A stretch of 64,000 nt of DNA from Apostichopus japonicus. Lineage: Eukaryota; Echinodermata; Holothuroidea; Aspidochirotida; Stichopodidae. Location: NCBI RefSeq assembly GCF_037975245.1, contig NC_092571.1, positions 26,428,564 through 26,492,563 of the forward strand. Reading direction: 5' to 3'. A model generated the notes under the pieces. It saw only the letters and a program-made list of their open reading frames with translations. It made no database searches and had not been told where the DNA came from. How positions within the stretch are numbered: position 1 is the first letter of the stretch; every line of letters begins with the position of its first letter. Below are positions 13,233 to 25,175 of the stretch, in pieces. The position numbers and the translations under genes are program-made.

Positions 13233-13595
13233 TCACAGTTCATCCTCCAAATCATCTTCTCCTGCATTAACATTCTCAACATCTTCTTGAAAGTTGCTGC
13301 AATTTCTACATTTACATGGGTCTGTACACGACAGCTGTGCATTTAAACAGGAACATCTTCCTTTAAAACATTTGCCGAGTCTACAGCTACAGCCTGACAC
13401 ACTGAAGCAAAACATTTGGGACAGTTGGCTTCGTCATCCAAGTGATAAGGTCATCATTTTCAAGTGTCCATCCATGTCCCTTTGGTGAGGGTGCAACAAT
13501 CCTTTGCTGTAATGCCCTACGGAGAATAGCAGCCTGGTAGGTGCAGCGCTACACTTGCTGGATCAGAGCATCTTTTGTTGGTGGTAAACTCTGCT
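13233..13595 (-). pseudogene. Broken cysteine-rich (CXC-like) protein fragment
   Basis: On the minus strand, one frame reads LPPTKDALIQQ, a stop, then RCTYQAAILRRAL, PSPKGHGWTLENDDLITWM and PNVLLQ. After a one-base shift near 13,400 it continues as VSGCSCRLGKCFKGRCSC and CTDPCKCRNCSN, then an acidic tail to a stop at 13233. The C-x-C-x4-C-x5-C-x-C spacing resembles tesmin/TSO1 CXC zinc modules. I recall an unnamed repetitive invertebrate protein family with this order, often transposon-associated, but cannot name it. The in-frame stop and the frameshift argue for a pseudogene. Confidence 0.5.
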
Positions 13596-13891
13596 CTGAG
13601 GATGGAGATGAACAGAACACCTTGTACCATGAAATTGGAGATTTTTTAGTCTCACATTTAATGACATAACTACAATTCAGCTAGAAATATGTTGCAAATT
13701 ACTTAAAAAATTCCAACAGTGAGTAGGCTTAATAAAATAGAAAGATTGACCCGATGTTGCATCTCAAATAGTTTAGAGAATTTTTCTTATTTTTCTTGGG
13801 AGGACCCCCATATTCCAAAAGTCCTAGATCCACCCCTGAACACTCAATAAGGAAAACATTGAGGAAAGTACTTTACCTTTCATGATCTGTA

Positions 13892-14104
13892 TCAGTCTTC
13901 CTCGATCGTCAAGAATCGCATGTAGTTCCTATAACATAGAGAGTGGTACCTCACTTCAGTGCAACACAGTTTCCCTCTAATATGCATAAAAATGGGCTCA
14001 TCTTTTCTCCGCTTGGCTGCTTGTCGAAACAATCCTTTTATAAAATGGAATAAGGAAAGTAAATTGTTTTGCATTTCTGTTGATAAAAATGTAAGTTTGA
14101 ACAA
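13892..14104 (-). pseudogene. Exon-like fragment with YHxxCY module
   Basis: Encodes AAKRRKDEPIFMHIRGKL and then EVRYHSLCYRNYMRFL, after a possible acceptor (TTATCAACAG) and before a possible donor (GAAAG|GTAAAG at about 13,880). The Y-H-x2-C-Y-x2-Y/F pattern and the preceding basic helix match the fragment at 18697-18879. It lies upstream of the CXC-like fragment on the same strand and is probably part of the same former gene. Confidence 0.4.
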
Positions 14105-14806
14105 GTGAGAACTAAGACAGTTTCACTTATATACCACATGTTTTGCTCACCTTTTGCTCAGCTTGTAAGGATGAACAAAGACACATTAATTTTTTTGCAA
14201 ACCAGAGTCATGCAAAGAAGAATTAAAACAGGTTTTTTCTTTGGCAGTACATTATCTCTTAATATTATGGTTTAAATGATACAATGGTAGATTATATCTG
14301 TTATAAATGATAAAGGAATCAGATGGTTGTTCATTTTAATATAGCTAGAAAGGCTGACCATAAGACCTTGCAAACCTTATTCCACTTTTGTTACACTTAG
14401 TTTTCTAACTACTTTAATATCTCTATCATTCATATAATGGGCCACAGTGAGAAACTATGAAGCCCGTATTTAACACCTAGGCTAGTGCGCCAGAAGGAGA
14501 ATTTGAAACAAAGTTTCCATGCCTACCACCAAATAATAAAACAAATCACATGACCAAGCCACTAATTAAATTATGTTCAGGTCCAACACAGTGCTCTTTC
14601 ACTTGGATTTGATCTCTCAAGAGCTCCTGACGTTGCATTATTCAACTTCTCTTACCACTTCAACTACTGTATGCCAGATTCGTGTAGTATGCTTAGGCTT
14701 ACCTCCATCGAAAGTGTGCTTTTTACATGACCCGTCATACGGGATACAAAACATCACGGCCAAACGGCACTACCAAACCATCCCATTCTTACAAACGAAA
14801 CTCAGG

Positions 14807-17800
14807 TCAAGCCAGCCAAAAAAAGTACATACGCCCACCGACCTGTAGAGACAAAACCCAACCACCCAACCCCCCACTGAAACATTCAAAAAACCACAAA
14901 AGGACGACCAGCACACAGCGAAACAAAACAGCCTTCCCCAGCACACCACCGTCCAAAAAAGGCAGCCCCAGATAAACGGCGAAAATCGCCTTCAACTTGA
15001 AGGCGAATGCCAGACTTCACCGCCTCCAGGACTGCCTGCCAACTGGCAAATTTCCCCCTAAAAACAACATCACATCTATTCCTCCAAATAAGTTTTTTTA
15101 GAACAGAACAAACATAAATAATACGCTGCAACACAGCAACAGAACAAACTGGAGGATCTAATCCATATAAAACAAAGCCCTGTCCTACCAACCAGGAACG
15201 GTCTCCCGTTAAACGGTCGGTCCAGGACTGAAACCACTCCCACAAGTTCAAAACAAAGGGGCAATGCCAAAACACATGTGCAGTACTTTCTAAGCTGTCA
15301 CAGCCGGTCCTCGGGCACAGTCCATCACCCAATCGCCAGTGATACCTTTTCAGATTGGTCACCAAGGCACCGTGTGCAATTCTCCACGCAAGATCACGGA
15401 GCCTGCAACCATTCAGCCTTGAATGCACTGAACGCCATACTTCGACAGGATGACGTCCCTGTACAAAAATTCTTTCAAGGCCCTATCCCGCAAGGAACTG
15501 AGAACGAGGGCCGGCCGTGACAGGTCAACAGGGGGCAACTCAATAAGAGCGGAGCAAATGACACGCACCACTCTGCTTGGTGTGCTACTATGCGGTTCTC
15601 TGTTGCTAAACAGCGCCGGAACCCAACGACGCAAGTGCAACCCACCCCAAAAACGTACAAAATATGAACAAGGCAACCCTGGGTCAGTTACCGCTACAAA
15701 CAATTGCTTAAATAACAAACAAGTTAACTTACTTCCCAGATGAACCACCCCTAGTCCCCCCTTCTCCAGTTTTTGGTACAATACCGCCCTCTTGACCAGC
15801 TCTGTACCACCCGACCATATGAATGAAAAAATCGCCCTCTCCAACCGCACCAGGACGCGACGCGGAATTGGGTACACCGCGCCCGGGTACCACAAGATGG
15901 GCGAAACGAAACGATTAATAACAGTGACTTTCCCCGAGATCGAAAGCCAGCGGGTGCCAAAGGTTTCGAGTCTGCTCTGAAATACCTCAGCCCTCTCGTT
16001 CCAGGTGACATCACAAGGTGCATCGTAGCTGAACCATATACCATTAATTTTGATATTCTGTCCAACCAGCACGCACCGAATGGTAAGTCTCTGTATATCC
16101 AGCTACCAAGACAAGGCCCTTTGTCTTTTCTGGATTCAACTTCGCCCCGGTAGCTCTCTCAAAAATAGATAGATCCTGCGAGAGTGCGCGAAAGGAGCCC
16201 AGACTCGAAACAACACATGTCACGTCATCTGCAATATTGAGCGCATTTCACTTTGGCACCCCCTAGCACAACGAATGGAACAAGTTTGGAGTCCCTTTAC
16301 AAAAGACGAGAGAGGGACTCGCTAAACAAAACATAAAGTAATGGAGACAGAGGGCACCCCTGGCGCACCCCCCTCTCTACGTTAAAAACCTCCGAACAAA
16401 ACCCATTTACGATAACAGAACTGAAACTTTCTTGATACAAAACAGAAATCCATTTACGAAAATTTGGGTGCAACTGAAACGTCTCCAATACATTCATTAA
16501 AAAACCGCGATCCACCATGTCAAAGGCCTTCTGCTGGTCCAGAGACACCAACGCACATGGCAGATAACGCTCAATAACAAAGTCGGTCAAGTCGTGCATC
16601 AACCACAAGTTCTGCTGGATGCAATGACCCTTCACTGCACAAGTCTGGAGATCACCAACAAGATGCGGCATAGCCAGTGCAAGGCGGTTGCACAAAGCCT
16701 TAGCCAGCAACTTGTAGTCCACATTTAACAAGGTGATCGGACGCTTGTAATGGGGATCCAAGGGGTCCCCAGACTTTGGCAGCAAAGTAATCATGCCCAG
16801 ACGTTGACTTTGGTTTAACAGTCCGTTTTGGAAGGCGTCCTCGAAGACGGCTCTGATGTCGGGTCCTATTATTGCCCAGAAGGTTCGGTAGAACTCCCTC
16901 GGAAGCCCTCGGACTTGCTATTCTTCATCTTCGAAAGCGCCTTCCAAAGCTCAACAGTGATTATTCCGCCCCCCAAAATATCATTGACATCGTGGGGAAC
17001 GGTTTTTGAGATTCCCCTCAATAAATCAGCCTGTGCCGACAAGTTGACATTGCCACGCGTAAACAAACTCGAATAATACTCTTTATATACGCGGACAATG
17101 CCGTGAGGGTCACTGACCACGGTCCCATCGGTAGCGCGCACAGACGGGACGCGTCTGTCACCCGCCGATGAGCTAACCGACTGGTAAAACCTCAGTGAAG
17201 GGCGTTCCTCGGCTTCCACCGCTTCGACACGGGCCCTGACGCGGGCACCGTGGTACTTTCCATCGAGATAAGTCTGCAAAGCGATGACTGCCGAAGGGTC
17301 GCCAAACTTCACCTCCGCGCACAGCTTTGAGAATTTTTCTCTTTGACGCCGTGCGCGGGTCACGCAATACTGAATTGCGTAGCGTTTGATGCGCAACTTG
17401 ACATCATCCCACCACTGGGATATAGAAGCAAAGGCCGGCTTCAATGTTTGCCATCCTTTGTACCTGGTCTCGAAACCCTGGCGGAACTCTGCCTCGCCAA
17501 GAATCCGACAGTTAAGCTTCCATAGGCCCCGCCCGATCGGGAAAATGGAAGGCAAAACAAAACGTGCTACTACAGTGTCATGGTCAGAGAGCGGACAGCT
17601 GAGCGTCTCGCAACCCGAAAATTTAAAACTTACGGGCGCATACGCTCGATCTATCCTGGAGGCATCTTCTCCGTTAGGCCTCACCCACGTATACACCGTA
17701 CTACATGGGTGCATATGCCTCCAGACATCGGCTAAAAGGTGTGCCGAAGTGAATCTGTCCAATTCTGTGATCCCAGCGTCGGGACTAGCAGACACAGGAG

Positions 17801-18540
17801 CCCCGAGTCTGTCAAGACCGAGTCTGGGACACAGTTAAAGTCTCCGACCTTGACACATGGAGCACTACCAGGAACAAAGTGTGTTAAAATATTCTTGTCT
17901 AGCAGAAGGCCGATTGGGAGCATACACATTGCAAAGGGAGATGTTACCCTGTGGATACTTGAAAAGAATGCAAACCAATCGGCCCTCGTGATCCAACTCC
18001 ACCCTAGTGGCACAACCCGCCTGACGAGGTGACAGGAGGATGACAGTGCCACAGGATGAAGACGAACCAAATGAAGCATGCAGCCCACCACCCCACTCAT
18101 AAGCCCATAGAGGGACATCTTCTTCCAAAATATGTGTTTCTTGCAGGCAAACGCAGTCGACCTCCATTGAAATACAATATTGGAAAATGCGACTGCGCTT
18201 GCGATGATCCCTCATGCCATTGACGTTGAAAGTGGCAACTGAAAATGTATGGGCTGTGAGAGGGCAATGGGGCAAAACTACGCCGACGACGATTCTGTAA
18301 GCTTCAAGCGCGCTCTAGACGACATATCGTCGTCGGAGTCGTCACTTGAGGCCGACCTTTTCAGAGAGGGTTCCCCCATCTCGTCTTACCAGCTCGTCCC
18401 AGTGGCACGTTTCGGCTCGACGATCACCGAGCCTCCGGAGTCGCTGTCAGACATAGCCTCCGGAGACCTGACGACGACTTGACGTCGTCAGACAGAGTCT
18501 CCGGATCTGGCGATACCGGCGGCAGACTGGGGATGTAACT
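14807..18540 (-). pseudogene. Degenerate Tx1/L1-like non-LTR retrotransposon (LINE) ORF2
   Basis: Read on the minus strand. An apurinic-type endonuclease begins at 18275 (FSVATFNVNGM, then VCLQETH), continues in a second frame with GDFNCVPD (about 17,855) and in a third with SRIDRAYAP and the catalytic-type SDHD (about 17,630-17,590). The reverse transcriptase starts near 16,880 after a frameshift, with KRPITLLNVDYKLLAKAL, LDQQKAFDMVD and GVRQGCPLSPLLY (to 16297). A stop follows, then a frame change before an IADD active-site relic (about 16,230). The thumb/connection region (16072-15413) and a terminal zf-RVT-like finger (CPRTGC..AHVFWHCPF, about 15,310) follow. At least four frame breaks or stops make it dead. 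18276-18540 holds an acidic, Ser-rich fragment (SASSDDSDDDMS) that may be the end of ORF1. The clade call rests on the terminal zinc finger plus the RT motif wording. Confidence 0.85.
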
Positions 18541-18696
18541 TGGGTTGATGGGGAAAGTCTGCCTGCTACAGCTTGTCCTGCACCCATTTGCAACGTCGAG
18601 TAATGTGTGAGTTTCTATTCCCTCATATTATACATTGTACAGGCAATACACCTCGATCATTTCCGTCACTTCTTCGTTTCAATCACATGCGGTCTC

Positions 18697-18879
18697 CTAT
18701 GGTACTGTCCGTTTGCTTGCAGAGATGATACGCTTGCTATCAATGAACCGCATGTAACACGTATCGTGGAACTCCATCATATTATGTTGTTGAACACACG
18801 CTTGATCGTAGTGTAGGCCTTTAGCGAAGAACCCAATGTATTGGATTCGTTCGGCGATTTCACTGTCTCTGCCACTCAT
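18697..18879 (-). pseudogene. Second fragment with the YHxxCY-type module
   Basis: Encodes RDSEIAERIQYIGFF and EFHDTCYMRFIDSKRI before a stop. It has the same arrangement as the fragment at 13892-14104 (basic/acidic helix, then H-x2-C-Y-x2-F). It stands alone next to the 5' end of the dead LINE. Function unknown. Confidence 0.35.
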
Positions 18880-20239
18880 TAACGCAGGAAGTAACTTTAG
18901 TCCATCGGATATTCGTCAGTGTTTTGACTGCTTCATATTTTACAGTTCATTTCAATTTGCATTAAGCACTGTAGGTTTTCGTGTGTCGGAAACTGACTAG
19001 CTTCCGTGGGAGCCGCCATGTTTATTGTTTTCTACAAAGAGTGCACTTAGAATTCATGGCTCATTGGACAATTCATATCACATGATACAGATATCTCTCT
19101 GGCGCACGAATTTTGAATGTAACACGGCAGGTTAAAATATAGTTGGATCTTTCGAGCGGCATTGCACAAAAACTACAGTAAAGCACATGGAGCACTTTTG
19201 GATCATTAATTCTTCGTTAATTTATGTATTTAATGCTGTAGAGAAATTTTAGTTCCGCAATAGCTCGATCGAAACAAGCGAATTTCGACCTTCAGCTGAT
19301 GGCCTACTGTGACAAGACTGTGAAGTTGCTACAATTTCACTGTTGCTTCACTTTTCACATGCAAATAAGGTCTGCCCTACTGCAACTTCACAACGGAGAG
19401 CCCTGATTGATTACATACTGTGTGAAGCGTATTCTAGTTTGTGTTAACATATTGTTTACTTGTTGTTATTGCTCTGTGGTGAGGCGGGCTATGAATCACG
19501 CGCTATTAGAAGCGTGCACATGTTTTGTTTTAAAAGATTCGGTTTGTGGGACTGGAAGACAGCCAAACTGATTCAAATTGGTTGAGTGCTCATTTGCATG
19601 TGCGCATCTACATATCGGGTTGGCACTAAACCAATCAAGAGTTGGGTGAGGGGTTAGCTATAAGTTTGGACCAATCAGGTTCAAGGGTAGAGCATGTGCC
19701 CTGTGCATCGCGTCTTAATTTGTTATTTTCGAATCGGGGGTTTAAGCAGGGGCGGATCCAGGGGGGGCGACCCGGCCCCGCCCCCCCTTTTTGGAAATCA
19801 GTTGCGTTTTTTTTTTATGTGGGAGTACTTCAAATTCCTAATAGGCATAACTTGGTGAAAGAAAAGCCTAATATATATCCAGCTGCTCTTGCCTGAAATG
19901 CGATCGTTTTTATTCCAAATTTGAAACTAAGGCAATTATCAGGCCTACGCGACATCACGTATTAATTAGATACGGATCAGTACTATAGTGCTGACTATTA
20001 CTGTCAGGGAAAATCAATGCACAGTTATCAAGTATATCATAATTATCTGAATGAAAGGGGGTGTAGGCGGTTTTACACTATCTAACGCAACGTAGTCGCC
20101 AAGAACCTGAAGTATTTTTAAGGGAGGGCCCGAGGAACATGAACTTATAGCATGCTCCTCGTGGTGAAACATAATTGCACCTATTAGGTGAATTGAGTGT
20201 ACTGTTAATAGTAGGAGAGACTAGTGTAGGTTCTTATGA

Positions 20240-20296
20240 CCAACTAGACCGGTTTCTGCCCTCAAACTTTATAGGAGGAGCTTCATCAGTAGTAGC
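20240..20296 (-). ncRNA. Hammerhead-ribozyme motif in the Penelope-like element
   Basis: On the minus strand: CTGATGA (20289-20283), a GC-rich stem II with an AT-rich loop, GAAA (20256-20253), then palindromic ACCGGT followed by C (a GUC cleavage triplet). The 5' arm CUACUA can pair with the 3' arm UAGUUG over at least four base pairs to form stem I. Stem III is only three base pairs with no loop, so it would have to work as a dimer, as is known for minimal hammerheads in Penelope-like elements. There is one extra A beside each of the CUGAUGA and GAAA boxes, so activity is uncertain. Confidence 0.55.
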
Positions 20297-20541
20297 CTCT
20301 GAATATTTTATATTCGGCGTGGGCGTCTCGTTCTCAAAATGCATCTATTTTCTGTGCACGAGTTTTTATGGACTCATAGTGCAGCTATAAGAGCATCTAA
20401 AAGAGCTTCGTGTGAACCTTGAGAGTCAGCTGATTCTTCGTTAGTATGAAACCTTGAGTTAACAAGTAAATCTTTGAACTTTTGGGCCCTTTTGTAGGCT
20501 AGAATCGGTTCTTTTGGGAACAGTTTGGATAATTCCGCGTG

Positions 20542-21424
20542 CAGGGGCATAGCGAGCGGGGGGGTGGGGGGTGTGACACCCCCCAATAATTTGGTCGCTG
20601 TTGGCAAATTTTGGGTCTGTCGGCAAAAGGAGAAAAGGTGAAGAGAGCGGAGGGGGAAGAAAGAAGGAAAGCTGAATAGAGAAAAGGAGAACGGGAGCTT
20701 CTTTATCGGTTATTTCGATTTTCCAGTTCTTCATCTGATAAACTCATTCACCAATCCAATCACCCGATGCCTGCAAGTTAAAAACCTCTTGGCAAATAAC
20801 TGATAATGTCACGGCCGTCAGTATAGCTACTGTAGCCAGGCTCAGCTAGACGAGTGCCAGAATCGCCGGCAACTCAGTGAAAGAAATGGAATTAAAGGCT
20901 TCCGTATAGGCCGCAGCCCATGAGTCGTGCTATCGTGTGACAACGTGTTGTTATTATCCTCTGTTCAGAATGACGTCATCGCAGATGTCATTCGTTCTCC
21001 GTGGAAAACTTAAGGACACGGCTCACGAATTGTACACAATTTTTAACGTTTCTCGCTTGTATATCAATGAATGTTGTTATTTTTCATTACCGGAAAGTTT
21101 TCTGAACATTTTCATCACGAAGTTTCACTATTTCAACGATCGGTGAAAGAGAAAACACAGTTCGATAATTGGTCCCAATTAATTCTTCTTCTGCCGACTG
21201 CCATAAAAATAATATCGAAATGGAAATTCTACGTTGCCAAATTTGACTTAAAATATGCACCAGATTGCATCTAAGGACGTTTCAAAACTAAAAATTTTCC
21301 AAAGGGGAGGGGGACACCCACTCCCCTTAGACCCCTCCCCCATTTCAGTCACCACTTCCAGATCCGTCGGCAAATCAAATCATCCACACCCCCAACAACA
21401 ACAAAAAACTTCGCTACGCCCCCG
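20542..21424. mobile_element. hAT-type MITE inserted in the Penelope-like element
   Basis: Ends CAGGGGCATAGCGAG (20542) and CTTCGCTACGCCCCCG (21424). Flanks are TCCGCGTG (20534-20541) and TCTGCGTG (21425-21432), a 7-of-8 target duplication. It splits the Penelope reading frame between HLISQHA and ELSKLFPKEP. Its terminal sequences match 6597-7604; the middle 20,740-21,230 is different. Confidence 0.83.
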
Positions 21425-22559
21425 TCTGCGTGTTGCGAGATTAAGTGCCAATGTTTCAAAAGTACATTTTTCAAATGCGTGGTTTTGATATGGGGTGTAT
21501 AGGTAAGCTTGAACACCATTGGTGGTTCCTTTTGTTTAGGTTTGGTAGTGAGGTATTGCCCACGGTTTTCAAATTTTATGCCTTTCGTGGCTGAGGCAAT
21601 TTCCTCTTTCTTATAGTTACAGAGTAACAGTTTCTCTGTCAACGCATTCTTTTTCTGTAGGAAATCAGTCTCATTGTTACAGAGACGTGCGTATCGTAAG
21701 ACTTCCCCTTTAATGAAGCCTTTAAAAGTGGCAAGTGGGTGTGCAGAGTTTCTGTCGAGGTATTGGAAGGTTTCCGTGGGTTTGGTGTAGACTTTGGTTT
21801 CTAATAACCCATTGGTTTCAAACCTTGGACCTTTGAAGATTTTCAAATCTAGGTATGTTACCTCGGTGTGTAATATTTCTACCGTAAACTTTAAGAAGCG
21901 GTGAATTTCTTTCAACCTATTTACTAGTTGTTCAAGTTCCTGAGGTGAACCGTCGTAAAGCAATAGAGTTTCATCTCTATATATAGCGGAGCCATTTTAA
22001 GATTTTATTATCTGTCGGTAAAATCTGGTTTTCCAGTCTATGCATGACGATATCACAGATTTCCGGAGAGGCTTGGCTACCCATGGCGCAACCGATCTTT
22101 TGTAGATAGAATTGGTTAATGAACTCGAAACAGTTTCTTGTTAAAAATAAGTTCAATAAGTTTGCGCATGGATATGGAAGATATTTAATTTATTCCATAT
22201 TCTCTTTTTTCCGCCTTTTCATAGACTTCTTGACATATATCTAATGCCTCCTCTTTGGGAGTATTGGTATACGTGGCGACGACATCGAGTGTAGCAAGTA
22301 CTACTGCTTTTGGTAACGGGGTGCCTTCCACAATTTTCAGAATGTGATTTGTGTCTTTCACATAGGTGCTTTGTTTTAATACAATAGGAAGCAAGAAATA
22401 GTCCACAAATTCCGATATTTTTTCGGTCGGTGATCCGTTTCCGCTTATTATCGGGCCCTCCCTTAAAAATACTTCAGGTTCTTGGCGACTACGTTGCGTT
22501 AGATAGTGTAAAACCGCCTACACCCCCCTTTCATTAATAAGTATATCATAATTATCTCA

Positions 22560-25170
22560 TTGAATATATCTTGTTTTATGTTTTTTCTTGGGGTGAATCT
22601 GGTGTCATAATTTTCGCGCAAAAGAAAAAACGAATCGACGCATTAATAGTGTATCCATTGTACATGCACTGTTGAGCGTTGTTAAATATGTGTCTATCGA
22701 GAAAAAATATGTGCACAAAAAAAGCGTGTCTGCAACGTTTCTGGTTTTTCTAGTTTTTGGCGAAATGTTTTCACCATTTTGCATCTAAGCACTCACAATT
22801 AACCAAAAATTTCCAAGGGGGAGGGGGACAACCCCTCCCCCTAGACCCCTCCCCCAGGACGCAGATCACTAAAGTGCTACCATCTGGATGTCTTGATGCA
22901 CATATGCAGGGGCAGGAAATGGCATACTGTACTTTTATTAGTGTATTATAAGACTCAAAACATTCTCTGTGCAAGGTATTAACACTCAGATGCCACTCCA
23001 CTTAGCATATAGACAACATTATCTGTTACAGCTGGTTTAGGCTTAGTCTAGGCTACAGTTACATACAGTGAGTAGCTATTATAAGAGGGAGCCAATGTAC
23101 GAAAAGCGGAGAAGAGGATGGCAGTGAAGCTATGTCAAGTGAAAATACCCTGGACAGAGTCTAGTGAATGTTGCGTTTCAGCAAAACTTAAAGTTATGTT
23201 AATACTGCACTTGTATATATACAGTATGTATCTGAAGAAATATTGGATGGGAGCAATGCAGTTATACAGACATGGAAGCCAGATGGACTAAAGGCAAAGG
23301 GTAAGATTTAGATGAACTCTGAATATATCACCTAAGTGTGACTCCATCAAGGTTCACAGTATTACAGAGCACATTTTACTGTGCTTTAGAAACACTGTCA
23401 GTGTCTTGCACTGTTTCTACAACTGATATGTTTTATAATCAAATTTGTAGACTTCCACATCTGAAATTTTACCCTAGGTGTTCTGTTGCATGTGCTAGTG
23501 CCATTAGACTAGACAAGCTTTATGCTATAAATATGAAAGGTTAACAGTCCAAATGATGTATCAGATGGTACTGGTGAAATTTGGGGCAACCTTACTGTGA
23601 AGTATTGTTTTCATATACATGTTGATGTGAAACATTTAGTCCAAAGAAAATTTCATATTTTATGTTTAATTAAATACCATACAATAATGTAAAATGTAAA
23701 GAACATGTTTCTGTTATGATGAAAGTAGTGTTTACACCAAGTACAGTCTTCGGTCCCGGGTATTGCAACAGTCAATGTTATCCTAACATTAGCATTTAAT
23801 GACCATCGTGTAACCATGTAGGTACCATTTTAATCTACACCATATACTGTAAGCAATCACTGTAACAATACAGGTAACAGTTAGTACCTTTAGCAAATCA
23901 CAGCAAGACATTTCTTTTAACAGATCTTTCAGCGAGGTTAGATTCTGTCATTTTCATCTACTTCTTTCTTCGAAGTTTGGCTCCCTTCATCTGAAAAATA
24001 ATTAATGATGATATATTCTAAGTTATAGGAAAGTCTTATGGTGCAAACACTGTTCATTACTGCCCACCATTCCGGAACACTGTCACGCCTCAAAAATAAC
24101 AGAGAGTTGAGACTATGGGAAGAAGATGGGGTTTGTGAACGCCTCCACCCAGATGATTTTTTTTTGGTAGAAATACAGACTAACTATCTTAGGTGTAGGA
24201 AACCGAATGACAAGGGAGACTTCAGGCCCCCCTCCCCCACCCCGACCCCCCTCCCATGTCAGAATAGCTGTCAACACCTATGTCTGCCCATGAATGTACC
24301 TGGGCTGCCATCTACAGTAGCAGAACCTACACCCTGACCGAAATATTTTAGATCTGTCACAGACCAATTTCAGCTTTGCTTTTTTTAATTTTATCTTCTA
24401 GCATGTTTTCAATGGTGAGAAATGTCTGTTCACATGATTCTCCCTACAGTGATGGTTCTGATATATTCAAAGACATATTGGTGCTCAGTTTTTGGTTTGA
24501 TGTGTACATACCTAAACGTTTACTACGGAAAATTTGTAGGACTTAAGCCCTTGGATCCACCAAAGGTCACATTTCAGTAGGGAGGGGGGGGGGGGAGGGG
24601 TACATCTTTTAAGCCCATCCCTTGTACACTACAGTATGCTGATATATGATATGTTAAACATATACCATATGATCTTTTCATGAGTCTTTATGAGTCTTTA
24701 GACATGCACCCCCCCCCCCTCTCTCTCTCTCTTTCATATAACTTGTGATAAACATGATTAAATTAGCTGGCATCCGGTCATATTTTTATTCTTTGCAGAG
24801 TAGCCAGCTTCAAGCTAAAACAGTTAGGGTTAGGATGTTCAATTGACTTGGGAGAATCATTTCAAAGTTCCAGGGGTCATTATTGGCCAGTTGATGATTG
24901 TTTTGAATTCCTTTTCATGTCTGAACAGTACATGCACTACAGATCTTACTCAGACTATGATGTGATGCAAAATTATATATTTCATCAACCAGTAAATGCA
25001 AAAACTTTGTATTTTGGTTTCAATGGTGTAATTTGATACATCATTTAGGAATCTGCTATCTGAAGGTTCCTTATCATGAATATAAGGCCTTGACTTATTG
25101 ATCTCTGGCTGTTTCCTTGAAACATGAATTCACCATCGAGTTCTACTATTAAATTGAACATAGAACTATT
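22560..25170. other. No gene seen
   Basis: Non-coding. 22,800-22,870 holds a short relic of the gggaggggg-type MITE interior. A (CT)n tract lies near 24,720. Confidence 0.55.
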
Positions 25171-25175
25171 AAATT

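Larger units (their letters stand above)
20049..22538 (-). mobile_element. Dead Penelope-like retroelement with terminal inverted repeats and 19-bp target duplication
   Basis: The 19-bp direct repeat aagtatatcataattatct lies at 20030-20048 and again at 22539-22557. Just inside are inverted repeats of about 85 bp (20049-20132 and 22452-22538, nearly identical). The minus strand codes for a Penelope-type reverse transcriptase: EFVDYFLLPIV, QSTYVKDTNHIL and LATLDVVATYTNTP (22440-22185), QKIGCAMGSQASPEICDI (about 22,100), then TEVTYLDLKIFK, YTKPTETFQYL and LRYARLCN (21963-21430), and, after a hAT insertion, LFPKEPILAYKRAQKFKDLL (about 20,530-20,450). The usual RYIDD active site reads RYI-stop-RDE (about 21,985), so it is inactive. 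The 5' end begins inside the RT domain. No GIY-YIG endonuclease was found. Confidence 0.85.

Noticed and set aside
19747-19830. MITE-like end caggggcggatccagg (similar single ends at 51368 and 59823)
   Set aside because: No partner end or target duplication could be found, so no element was called.
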